A stretch of DNA of 8,819 nt from Opitutaceae bacterium (GCA_031266495.1 JAISAX010000824.1:1-8819), one strand, 5' to 3'. Shown: positions 1 through 5,840, counted from the stretch's first letter. A program made the numbers and translations. The notes: a model not told the origin generated them from the letters alone.

Positions 1-73
1 AAGAGCGAGCCAGCGTCGCTGACTCGGTCATTTACCTCGGTAAACTCCCTCGTCAGTTCCTTGGCTCGCTCTT
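1..73. repeat. 73-bp imperfect palindrome (REP-like intergenic element)
   Basis: The outer 12-bp arms at 1-12 and 62-73 are perfect inverted copies (AAGAGCGAGCCA / TGGCTCGCTCTT). Inside, CTGAC at 19-23 pairs with GTCAG at 52-56, and TTTACC at 31-36 pairs with GGTAAA at 39-44 around a 2-nt turn. The whole is a three-tier hairpin separated by internal loops. It lies downstream of tRNA-Leu, which reads toward it, so it could end that transcript, although no T-run is visible before the window edge. No second copy occurs in this window. A dispersed REP-like element is an equal alternative. Confidence 0.6.
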
Positions 74-195
74 CAATCCCGGCGCATCTTTGCTCTGTTT
101 ATTTCATTACGGTTCCTAAACTCCCGGGCCGGGCCGGAACGGAACACCATTTTCGGCATCCGGCAATGCATCGCATTCTCACGCGACTCGAAGGG

Positions 196-280
196 TACCC
201 GGAGTGGGGGTCGAACCCACACGCCTTTAAGGGGCGGCGGATTTTGAGTCCGCTGCGTCTGCCAATTCCGCCATCCGGGC
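196..280 (-). tRNA. tRNA-Leu (anticodon CAA)
   Basis: Read on the minus strand, the acceptor stem GCCCGGA pairs with TCCGGGT (first pair G-T). The D-arm begins with the usual TGGCGGAATTGGCAGACGC box, and the T-arm contains GGGTTCGACCCC. The anticodon stem GCGGA/TCCGC closes the loop CTCAAAA, giving anticodon CAA (plus positions 244-246), which reads UUG. A long variable arm of the form CGCC-loop-GGCG marks a class II tRNA. At 85 nt it is normal for tRNA-Leu. The 3' CCA is not encoded: CCC follows the discriminator A. Confidence 0.95.
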
Positions 281-424
281 ACGGATGGAAACCCCGGACG
301 CTAGAAACGCCCGCTTCCTTGTAAACCGCAAAACCATCGTGCTTCTTTTCCCGGCCGTTTTTCTTTCCCGCCGGGAAGCCGGAGACAAAAAGATGATTTT
401 CATGATTTTGTCCTGAAGCAGGTT

Positions 425-535
425 ATGAAGCCCCGAAAAATATCTTCCGCTTTTTTGAACGTTTGCCGGAGCACCGCGTCTTTCCCCGCGGCAACAATTG
501 TTGCCTGGTTTCTAGTGTATTGGTTTGCTGGTTGA
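425..535 (+). CDS. Possible 36-residue small membrane protein
   Basis: I do not recognise this reading frame. It starts at ATG 425 and stops at TGA 533-535. The product has a basic N-terminus (MKPRKISS) and a C-terminal hydrophobic stretch, AATIVAWFLVYWFAG, long enough for one membrane segment. The stop codon overlaps the first bases of a strong terminator hairpin on the same strand, which is the main reason to take it seriously. AGCAGG lies only 2 nt from the ATG, too close for a good ribosome site. A 7-bp stem (GACAAAA 384-390 with TTTTGTC 406-412) lies just upstream. A perfect 16-bp palindrome (GGCAACAATTGTTGCC, 490-505) lies inside the frame and could instead be an operator. No clear promoter was seen. 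It could be chance. Confidence 0.35.
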   Translation: MKPRKISSAFLNVCRSTASFPAATIVAWFLVYWFAG

Positions 536-575
536 GGCGGCATCGGGGTGGTTCCCGGTGCCGCCTCTGGTTTTT
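534..575 (+). terminator. Strong rho-independent terminator, plus strand
   Basis: GAGGCGGCATCGGG at 534-547 pairs with CCCGGTGCCGCCTC at 554-567 (14 pairs including one T-G wobble, 6-nt loop), followed by TGG and five T residues at 571-575. There is no T-run on the opposite side, so it acts on plus-strand transcripts. The only plausible transcript ending here is that of the 36-residue frame whose stop codon it overlaps. Confidence 0.65.
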
Positions 576-610
576 CAGGTTACGCGGATTGGCGGGAGCA
601 GGAGGGGAGA

Positions 611-686
611 CCGCCAAAGGGCGCTAACGGGCGCTAAAATCAAATCATCGGATTTGGTTTTAGCGTTCTTCAGCGTTCTTTAGCGG
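611..686. repeat. 76-nt long hairpin with 36-nt arms
   Basis: The arms at 611-646 and 651-686 pair along their full length around an ATCG loop. The innermost 15 pairs are unbroken (one T-G). As plus-strand RNA, 33 of 36 positions pair, five of them G-U wobbles at arm positions 10, 11, 20, 21 and 30; as minus-strand RNA about 30 pair, because four of those wobbles become C-A clashes. Each arm also holds a short direct repeat (GGGCGCTAA twice on the left, AGCGTTCTT twice on the right). It lies 87 bp beyond the stop of the PfkB kinase gene, in a stretch without convincing genes. It may be a mobile palindromic repeat or a structured RNA. Confidence 0.7.
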
Positions 687-709
687 TTTCCTCATGGTTC
701 GGGATCGGT

Positions 710-739
710 AAGGCACCGTAAGGAAATAAACGGTGCCTT
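710..739 (-). terminator. Hairpin downstream of the PfkB kinase gene, possible terminator
   Basis: AAGGCACCGT at 710-719 pairs perfectly with ACGGTGCCTT at 730-739 around a 10-nt A-rich loop. It lies 33 bp past the stop codon of the minus-strand kinase gene, where a terminator or 3'-end-stabilising stem is expected. There is no T-run after it on the minus strand, so intrinsic termination is uncertain. Confidence 0.4.
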
Positions 740-772
740 GCTGACGGCCCGCCGCGCGCGGCGCATTCACCG

Positions 773-1843
773 TCAGCACTCGCCCGGGTAAAGCCCGGAC
801 ACGAGGCGACCGGCCTCGAGATTGATCTCCTCCCAGCGATGATCGGGGATGTCGGGCCCGAGGTGCTGCACGCACTCCGCGCCGAGAATCGAACCGAGCG
901 CGCCGGCGCGGGCAATATTCCAGCCACGCAGCCAGCCGGACAAAAACCCTGCCGCCCAGGCATCGCCCGCCCCCGTCGTGTCCACCACCCGCGCCACCGG
1001 GCAAGGATCGATGCGGTACACCTCCCGGCCCCGCGCCACCCAGGCGCCATGCTTGCCCATCTTCACCGCGGCCACCACCGGGCCCAGCCCCGCCAGGCGG
1101 ACCGCCAGGGCGCGATAGTCCGGCGCGCCCCCCTCGTCCGGCACGGCATCGGGAAACAGGGCGCGGATCTCGTCCTCGTTGGCAAACACCGCATCCACTC
1201 CCGTGCGGATGTGGTCGAGCAGCCATTCGCGCGAGGCGTTGACGACCTCGAACGACGCCAGATCGATGCTGATCGTGCAACCCGCCACGCGGGCCGAACG
1301 CAACACGGCATCCGCCAGCGCACGATTGAAGAGCAGATAACCCTCCACATGCGCGTGCCGGCACCGGAAAAAATCCGCCGGCGAAATCTCCCCCGGCCCG
1401 AGCGTAATGGCGGCGGAAAGACAGGTGCGCATGGTGCGCTCCCCGTCGGGCGTGATCAGCGACAGGCAACGGGCGTTGGCAAGGTCCGCGTATTTGAAAC
1501 GCGAGTCATCACCGCCCAGCTGCCGGAAGTGTTCGCGGTAAGCCTGCGCGGTGTTGTCTGAACCGAGTTTGCCGATAAACGACACTTTTAATCCCAATCC
1601 CAACCGCACCGCCGAGCAGATCGTATTGGCTGCCGACCCGCCCGGAGCCTGGGCCGGTGGCTCCGGCAGACGCGAGATGAGGCGCGACATTTCCCAGGCA
1701 TCCACCAGTTCCATCCCGCCCCTGGCGCCGTGGACATGCTGGAGAAACGTGTCCGGCACGCGGGCCAGAAAATCCATGATCGGCGAGCCTACGCCAACAA
1801 GATCGACACAAAAAGAGGAAGCGCTGGAAGATGACAAGGGCAT
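773..1843 (-). CDS. PfkB-family carbohydrate/nucleoside kinase (adenosine-kinase-like)
   Basis: A 356-residue cytoplasmic kinase of the ribokinase fold. Both family signatures are present: GGSAANT at residues 68-74, which contacts the sugar, and DTTGAGDAWAAGF at 288-300, whose D294 should be the catalytic base within the GAGD anion hole. FIGKLGSD (89-96) and ANEDEI (221-226, NxxE-like Mg/phosphate region) also fit. The overall pattern resembles the adenosine-kinase-like subgroup better than ribokinase or fructokinase, but the substrate cannot be read from sequence. The start is ATG 1843; DLVGVGSPIMD begins at residue 14, so about 12 poorly conserved residues precede the fold and a later start is possible, although no in-frame ATG lies closer. 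No Shine-Dalgarno is seen; the leader is a run of imperfect repeats and C12. It is the last gene of a three-gene minus-strand row. Confidence 0.9.
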   Translation of the reverse strand: MPLSSSSASSFCVDLVGVGSPIMDFLARVPDTFLQHVHGARGGMELVDAWEMSRLISRLPEPPAQAPGGSAANTICSAVRLGLGLKVSFIGKLGSDNTAQAYREHFRQLGGDDSRFKYADLANARCLSLITPDGERTMRTCLSAAITLGPGEISPADFFRCRHAHVEGYLLFNRALADAVLRSARVAGCTISIDLASFEVVNASREWLLDHIRTGVDAVFANEDEIRALFPDAVPDEGGAPDYRALAVRLAGLGPVVAAVKMGKHGAWVARGREVYRIDPCPVARVVDTTGAGDAWAAGFLSGWLRGWNIARAGALGSILGAECVQHLGPDIPDHRWEEINLEAGRLVSGLYPGEC

Positions 1844-1925
1844 GGCAGGAATGACAGGGATGGCAGGGATGGCGGGAGCGGCAGGAATGGCGGGAGCAGG
1901 AGCGGGAACGAGGGGGGGGGGGGAA
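1842..1925. repeat. Degenerate purine-rich short repeats ending in G12
   Basis: The 90-bp gap between the DUF6941-like gene and the kinase gene is filled by imperfect copies of GGCAGGAATG / GGCGGGAGCG, about 9-10 nt each, ending in twelve G residues at 1912-1923. On the coding (minus) strand of both neighbours this is a C12 tract followed by pyrimidine-rich repeats that run into the kinase start codon. It leaves no room for a normal ribosome-binding site and is prone to slippage. Confidence 0.75.
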
Positions 1926-1933
1926 TGGCGGAG

Positions 1934-2317
1934 TCAGTTCATCACATTGATGTTGGTAACGAGAACCGGCTCTTCATCGATTTCGATAACGATGGCGTAA
2001 TCGCCCGGTTGAGCGAACGAAAGATTGCGGATTTCGTTGATCAGGTTGATCCGCTGGAGCGGGCCCTGCGACTGGAACTTGCGGTCGATCAGCGGCTGCG
2101 GATTCGAGGGATCGAGGCCCATCGAGATGCGGATCGCGTGTTCGCCGGCCGGCACGTCGCTGAGCGAGAGGAACCAGACCATGAACGGGTGCGTCACCGG
2201 AAACTGGCGCGAGCGGATATTGGAAAAAATGCCGAGGATGGTGTGTTTGCCCGTGGCGGGGTCGATGTGGACGCCGTCACAGGTGAGCCAGGCGAGAACC
2301 TGCGGTTTGGAATGCAT
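1934..2317 (-). CDS. Conserved hypothetical protein, DUF6941-like
   Basis: A 127-residue soluble protein of unknown function. The N-terminal pattern, KPQVLAWLTCDGVHIDPATG (4-23) followed by KHTILGIFSNI (24-34), matches a family common in Planctomycetes and Verrucomicrobia, in which a strand ending in CD is followed by a GK-LLG-F-NI segment. The later PLQRINLINEIRNLSFAQPGDY (86-107) also fits: in this family a predicted beta-sandwich ends with a 'FxxPGxY' strand. The assignment is from memory of the family pattern. The start is ATG 2317; the frame stays open upstream, but that part overlaps the neighbouring isomerase gene in another frame and shows no conserved features. No Shine-Dalgarno is evident. 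It lies 89 bp after the isomerase-like gene on the same strand. Confidence 0.75.
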   Translation of the reverse strand: MHSKPQVLAWLTCDGVHIDPATGKHTILGIFSNIRSRQFPVTHPFMVWFLSLSDVPAGEHAIRISMGLDPSNPQPLIDRKFQSQGPLQRINLINEIRNLSFAQPGDYAIVIEIDEEPVLVTNINVMN

Positions 2318-2406
2318 GGTGCGCCGATGGTGCCCGGCTGGCGGGGAACGGAGCAAGCCCGATCGCAGCCGGAGCAGCCGGAGCGCGCCTCTCTCTCTCA
2401 CCTCAC

Positions 2407-3219
2407 TCACGCCAGCCACTGCTTCAGCGTTTCCGCATCGCGCAGGAACGCCTCGGGCGTATCCCCGGGCACGAACTCCAGCAGCGCAAACCGCTCGCCC
2501 CCACCCGCCGACACCGACGCCGACACCGGCGATTTTCCGACCTCGGCGAGATACGCCCGCCACCGCTCCGCGCCTTCGGCGAGCGGACGGCGGTCGGCCG
2601 AAGTCGGCCACCAGTGGAAAACATGGAGGTTGCCCACCCGTGGCAGCACCGCTTTCAGGCCGCGCAAGGCCGGCGCTGCTTCCTCGCCATTGTGCGGCTG
2701 CCAGCACGTGAGCAACGCCGGATGCCGCGCCTCGTCGAACAACAGTTGACGCGCCGACTCGTTTGTATCCGTCAGCGAACCCGAATGGAACTCGGTTGAC
2801 ACCGTCACGCCCCGGGCGACGGCGAGGCCTGCGATGCGTTCCAGATCGGCCACGATGCGCGCCCGCTCCTGATCCGACACTTCGGCCGAGGCTTTCCCGC
2901 CCGGCCACACGCGGATCGTCGGCGCACCCAGTTCGAGCGCCGTATCGAGCACGCGGGAGAACGGCAACCCGTCGCTCTCGCTCTGCCCCGCGCGGTAATA
3001 GCTCCCGTAAGCCGCGGCGCGCAGTCCGGCCTGCTCCGTGAGTTCACGCACCTCGCGAGCGCGCGCCAGATCGCCGTGGGGCACATGCACATCACCGCCC
3101 CACTCGATGCCGGCCAGACCGGCCTGACGCACCAGCGCCACAATATCGGCGGGAGCGAGCTTGCGAAACGTAACCGAAACCAGACCGGGCAAAATCATGA
3201 CGGGAATCGAAAACCCCAT
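2407..3219 (-). CDS. Sugar phosphate isomerase/epimerase-like TIM-barrel protein
   Basis: A 270-residue protein of the xylose-isomerase-like / AP-endonuclease-2 superfamily, predicted to be a cytoplasmic metal-dependent TIM barrel acting on a sugar or polyol. Seen in order: FRKLAPADIVALVRQAGLAG (18-37), IEWGGDVHVPHGD (38-50), the strand TIRVWPGG (101-108), STEFH with likely metal ligand E143, CWQPHN (172-177), LHVFHWWP (198-205) with candidate ligand H202, and ALLEFVPGD (245-253) with E248. The substrate is unknown. ATG 3219 is chosen because GGGAG (plus 3226-3230) precedes it by 6 nt; ATG 3198 (residue 8, MILPGL) is the alternative. A GC hairpin (CCCGCCC 3243-3249 with GGGCGGG 3253-3259) sits just above the ribosome site and could mask it. 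It heads the isomerase, DUF, kinase row. Confidence 0.85.
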   Translation of the reverse strand: MGFSIPVMILPGLVSVTFRKLAPADIVALVRQAGLAGIEWGGDVHVPHGDLARAREVRELTEQAGLRAAAYGSYYRAGQSESDGLPFSRVLDTALELGAPTIRVWPGGKASAEVSDQERARIVADLERIAGLAVARGVTVSTEFHSGSLTDTNESARQLLFDEARHPALLTCWQPHNGEEAAPALRGLKAVLPRVGNLHVFHWWPTSADRRPLAEGAERWRAYLAEVGKSPVSASVSAGGGERFALLEFVPGDTPEAFLRDAETLKQWLA

Positions 3220-3276
3220 TCCCCGCTCCCGACAATCCTTAACCCGCCCGCCGGGCGGGAGAAGTTCGGGAATTGG

Positions 3277-3350
3277 TCACTGAAGTTACTTTTATAGGGG
3301 CGCACGGCTCAGTGCGCCCCTGCAAAAACGGGATCGCGTAACATCAGTGA
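3277..3350. repeat. Nested palindromic element in the 3220-3522 gap
   Basis: The outer 13-nt arms at 3277-3289 and 3338-3350 pair with one mismatch (TCACTGAAGTTAC / GTAACATCAGTGA). Nested inside is a perfect 10-bp stem, AGGGGCGCAC at 3296-3305 with GTGCGCCCCT at 3312-3321. At 74 nt it is about the same size as the palindromes at 1-73 and 611-686, but the sequences are unrelated. It lies in the upstream region of the isomerase gene. Apart from this element, a C-rich tract and a terminator, the gap shows no gene; 3351-3432 is AT-richer with nothing recognisable. Confidence 0.6.
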
Positions 3351-3432
3351 AAACGTCAAAAAACCCGATTCCATTCCGCAACCATGACCGCCACATTGAA
3401 ATATGAAATCCCGAATTTGAAATTCCCCGAAT

Positions 3433-3454
3433 CCCCCTCCCCCCCCCCCTCCCC
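3433..3454. repeat. C-rich homopolymer tract (C5-T-C11-T-C4)
   Basis: The plus strand reads C5, T, C11, T, C4; the minus strand is therefore three G-runs split by single A residues, able to form G-quadruplex-like structure. It lies between the terminator of the PEP-CTERM gene and the start of the isomerase gene, both on the minus strand. Confidence 0.8.
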
Positions 3455-3463
3455 TAGACACCG

Positions 3464-3486
3464 AAAGGCCCCGCTCACGCGGGGCC
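3464..3486 (-). terminator. Rho-independent terminator after the PEP-CTERM gene
   Basis: On the minus strand, GGCCCCGC pairs with GCGGGGCC (plus 3467-3474 and 3479-3486) around a GTGA loop of GNRA type, followed by TTT. It lies about 37 nt after the stop codon of the PEP-CTERM gene. The T-run is short, but the stem is all G-C. Confidence 0.65.
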
Positions 3487-3522
3487 ACTACATAAAGGGT
3501 AAAAGGATAAAAGGATGAATGA

Positions 3523-4620
3523 CTAAAGGGTGCCGCGGCCCCTGCGTATCCACATTCCGGTTATCAACATCATCAGCCCCATCGCGGCAGCATAGGTGCC
3601 CGGCTCAGGCACGGCCGCAAGGCTGGACAACGCCGCTACACGAAAACCGATGGCGTCGTTCTCGTAGTCGCCGCCGTAGCTGTCGCGCCTCGAGGACGCG
3701 AGAGAGTCGACGTTGTAGCTGAACGAACCGCCACGCACCCCACGGGCATTATAACCACTAACATCACTACTGTTCCACGTAGTGATCAGCGTGTCGTTAA
3801 ATTCCAACACGTTGCCGTTCTGGTCATAGGTCCCACTCGCCGATTGCAGCCCGCCTGCGACTTCCCGCAGGTCGGAACCGTTATTGTGGTAGTTATTGTA
3901 ATTCGCACCCACCTCGCCCACGGTGTCGCTTCCGGCGTAGTCGAAATAATTGTCGCCGCCCACGGTGTCCGTGCCTTTCCAATACGCGGCCTTGTACCAC
4001 TCGTTCTCGCTGGCTATCGCATACACCGTCCCGGTGACGCCTGCCAGGTCCCCTGTCCCCGTCAGTGTCGCGCCGTTCACCTCAAGGTTGCGCCCCACTG
4101 TCGGGTTGCCCGGGATCGCACTGTTTCCGACCAGCGTGTAAACGCCGTTCTCCGTGGACGCTCCTGCGGTCGCTCCGTTCGTCAGCCAGTTCGTGAACCT
4201 CATCGCATCGTAAATGGAGACAAAGTTGACTGGCTTGTTACCAAACCCCTCCTTCGTCACGTAGGCATCGCCGCTCCACTGGATGCCGCCGTAGGTCTCG
4301 CTGCCCATGTTGCTGTTGTAGAGGCCCAGCGTGTTGTTCGATTCCGTCACGCCCACGGCGTTGAGGAACGCCGCATACTGCGCGTTCGTCACTTCCGTCG
4401 TACCGATCTGGTACTCGTAGGACACCACGCCGTAACCGCTCGTGCCTCCGTCATACTCCATCTTGACGGTGTCCCCCTGCGTGTTGGGCGCAATGGTCGA
4501 TGTGAGCGCAATGCTCACCAGCGGGTCGCCGAAGGCCGTCGCGGCCCCCAGCGTGAGGGCCGCTGCGACCAGCGCGGCGGCACCGTTTTTATGGATTCTG
4601 CTTTCGATCCTGTTTTTCAT
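3523..4620 (-). CDS. Secreted SUMF1/FGE-fold protein with PEP-CTERM sorting signal
   Basis: A 365-residue protein. Residues 1-31 form a signal peptide (basic start, then AALVAAALTLGAATAFG). Residues about 60-330 match the formylglycine-generating-enzyme/sulfatase-modifying (SUMF1) fold: EVTNAQYAAFLNAVG (76-90), PVNFVSIYDAMRFTNWL (130-146), SENEWYKAAYW (204-214), YDQNGNVLEFND (265-276), RGVRGGSF (293-300) and IGFRVA (324-329). Residues 337-365 are a PEP-CTERM tail: VPEPGT, a hydrophobic segment, then RRGR, recognised by exosortase for export and processing. There is no cysteine anywhere, so the catalytic pair of true FGE is absent and a structural or binding role is more likely. GAAAGG repeats precede the ATG. 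The gene follows the 221-residue gene by 54 nt on the same strand and is probably co-transcribed. Confidence 0.9.
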   Translation of the reverse strand: MKNRIESRIHKNGAAALVAAALTLGAATAFGDPLVSIALTSTIAPNTQGDTVKMEYDGGTSGYGVVSYEYQIGTTEVTNAQYAAFLNAVGVTESNNTLGLYNSNMGSETYGGIQWSGDAYVTKEGFGNKPVNFVSIYDAMRFTNWLTNGATAGASTENGVYTLVGNSAIPGNPTVGRNLEVNGATLTGTGDLAGVTGTVYAIASENEWYKAAYWKGTDTVGGDNYFDYAGSDTVGEVGANYNNYHNNGSDLREVAGGLQSASGTYDQNGNVLEFNDTLITTWNSSDVSGYNARGVRGGSFSYNVDSLASSRRDSYGGDYENDAIGFRVAALSSLAAVPEPGTYAAAMGLMMLITGMWIRRGRGTL

Positions 4621-4629
4621 GATGTTTTC

Positions 4630-4661
4630 AGCCTTTCAGTCTTTCAGCCTTTCAGCCTTTC
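4630..4661. repeat. Four tandem 8-bp units at the ribosome-binding site of the PEP-CTERM gene
   Basis: AGCCTTTC is repeated four times (second unit AGTCTTTC). Read on the minus strand each unit is GAAAGGCT, so the leader holds several AAAGG-type Shine-Dalgarno-like cores, the nearest about 11 nt before the ATG at 4620. Gain or loss of a unit would move the ribosome site by 8 nt without touching the reading frame. Confidence 0.8.
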
Positions 4662-4674
4662 GGTTTTCCCGTCG

Positions 4675-5340
4675 TCAGGGGATGATGACGGAGTAAATGG
4701 GGCTCCAGGGGCCTTTGGCGCCGTTGGGGGCTTCCCAGCGGAAGGCGATGTAGAGCGTCTTGCCGCGGTCGCTCTCCCGGAACGTGAGCTTGAGGGGGCT
4801 GCGCGTGTCGAACGCCGAATGCGTCAGTTGTTCGATGTCGGTCGGCGGGGTGTCGAGGATCGCGTGGACGGCCTCCGTGCCGTGCATGCGGGGGGCCTTG
4901 GCCCGGCTGCTGCTGCCACGCACCCGGATGTGCGCGGAGATTTCGCGCAGGATGCTCGTGTCGAACGAGGGTTCGGGGTAATCGTCCGGCGGCACGATGG
5001 GCGTGTGGCCTTCCTTGAGCGGCGGCAGGCCGAGGAGCTGGCGGTCGCCGTTGGTGAGGTCGTCGTTGCCGCTCACGTAGCGGCGCAGGAACTTGCGGAT
5101 CGCGGCTTCGTAGGCCTCGCGGGCGTCGTCCTTGTTGCTGATGGCCACGCTGGTCCGCGTGGCCGGGTTGCTGACGGTGGCCCAGGCATCGAGCCAGCGG
5201 GGCTGCGCCGCCAGGAGCGGATCCAGTTGCGCCACCGTGATGCCCAGTTTGGGCAACATGCCGGGCAGCGTCACCATCAGGTTTGCCTGAAAGAGGTGAA
5301 AATCTTCGTCCTTGCGGGGGATATTGTCGTGATCGTTCAT
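4675..5340 (-). CDS. Conserved hypothetical protein, 221 residues
   Basis: I recognise the general type but not a function. Residues 1-105 look helical: DEDFHLFQANLMVTLPGMLP (11-30), then TSVAISNKDDAREAYEAAIR (63-82) and a DLTNGDRQLLGLP segment (94-106). Residues 128-220 look like a beta-sandwich of the Fn3/Ig kind, closing with LYIAFRWEAPNGAKGPWSPI (196-215), a 'GPWS' ending I associate with conserved proteins of Verrucomicrobia and Bacteroidetes. There is no signal peptide or membrane segment. The start is ATG 5340; no Shine-Dalgarno is seen upstream (TTCCGTAACCT), and the ATG overlaps the TGA of an upstream repeat-derived reading frame as ATGA. The 21-bp repeat array lies about 80 bp upstream, and the PEP-CTERM gene follows after 54 nt. 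Confidence 0.75.
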   Translation of the reverse strand: MNDHDNIPRKDEDFHLFQANLMVTLPGMLPKLGITVAQLDPLLAAQPRWLDAWATVSNPATRTSVAISNKDDAREAYEAAIRKFLRRYVSGNDDLTNGDRQLLGLPPLKEGHTPIVPPDDYPEPSFDTSILREISAHIRVRGSSSRAKAPRMHGTEAVHAILDTPPTDIEQLTHSAFDTRSPLKLTFRESDRGKTLYIAFRWEAPNGAKGPWSPIYSVIIP

Positions 5341-5420
5341 AGGTTACGGAAAAAAGGAAACGGGTGCGGCGGCGGACGCGGCGGCCCGAACGGGGGCCGG
5401 TACGGCGGGGTGGAGGGTTT

Positions 5421-5672
5421 CCCCGGAAGAAGCGGGGAACCCCCCGGAGCTTCCGGGGATATCCCCGGAAGTTGCGGGGAGGCCCCCGGAAGTTGCGGGG
5501 ATATCCCCGAAGGTTCCGGGGATGTCCCCGGAAGTTGCGGGGATGTCCCCGAAGGTTCCGGGGATACCCCCGGAGGTTGCGGGGACATCCCCGGAAGTTC
5601 CGGGGGATTCCCCGAAAGTTCCGGGGACGCTGCCGGGGAGGGTGGGGAAGCTGCCGGAAGCCGCGTTGCCGG
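5421..5672. repeat. Tandem array of a 21-bp unit (10 clean plus 2 decayed copies)
   Basis: Ten contiguous 21-bp units run from 5421 to 5630, with consensus CCCCGGAAGTTGCGGGGATAT. Variation is mainly at the centre (GAAGTTGC or GAAGGTTCC-type) and in the last three bases (TAT, TGT, TAC, CAT). Two degenerate units follow to 5672. Each unit starts CCCC and has GGGG 9 nt later, so each can fold as a small hairpin. Because 21 is a multiple of three and the unit lacks stops, several frames stay open and give 7-residue repeats such as SPQLPGT or GDIPGSC. There are no unique spacers, so it is not a CRISPR array. Confidence 0.9.
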
Positions 5673-5682
5673 CCCCGGAGGC

Positions 5683-5816
5683 GGGGTGGCCTGCAACGGA
5701 AATGGGGTGGCCTGCAACGGAAACAGGCTGGAAGCCCGTGCCACGCGATCCGGCGGCTTCGCCGTCCACGGCCAGGATGGCCGTGCCACTCCGGACGGGC
5801 TTCGCAAGCGAAGCCC
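5683..5816. repeat. Palindromic dispersed-type intergenic element (GTGFQPV type)
   Basis: Two near-identical 21-bp copies of GGGGTGGCCTGCAACGGAAA start at 5683 and 5704. They are followed by a palindrome-rich block: AAGCCCGT 5732-5739 pairs with ACGGGCTT 5795-5802, CACGGCCA 5767-5774 with TGGCCGTG 5778-5785, and GGGCTTCGC 5797-5805 with GCGAAGCCC 5808-5816. The minus strand translates to GTGFQPVSVAGHP, a peptide pattern I know from spurious small annotated proteins scattered through Verrucomicrobia and Planctomycetes genomes, which suggests a multi-copy element. Copy number cannot be seen from this window. Confidence 0.6.
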
Positions 5817-5840
5817 CTACGTCACGGCCATTAGCCTTTG

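Noticed and set aside
73..282. 69-codon minus-strand frame covering tRNA-Leu
   Set aside because: MPGWRNWQTQRTQNPP is simply the translated tRNA-Leu gene, a common annotation artefact.
348..377. TTCCCGGC / GCCGGGAA stem as a terminator
   Set aside because: The loop is 14 nt and there is no T-run on either strand directly after the stem.
423..617. 64-codon minus-strand frame opposite the possible small membrane gene
   Set aside because: It is rich in Arg/Pro/Gln with no motif, no ribosome site and no context; the plus-strand frame with terminator is the better reading, though also unproven.
2318..2908. Long N-terminal extension of the DUF6941-like protein
   Set aside because: This part overlaps the isomerase-like gene in another frame and is Arg/Gly/Ala-rich antiframe-type sequence; the family pattern starts at MHSKPQVL.
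5421..5672. CRISPR array
   Set aside because: The 21-bp units are contiguous with no unique spacers, and no cas genes are present.
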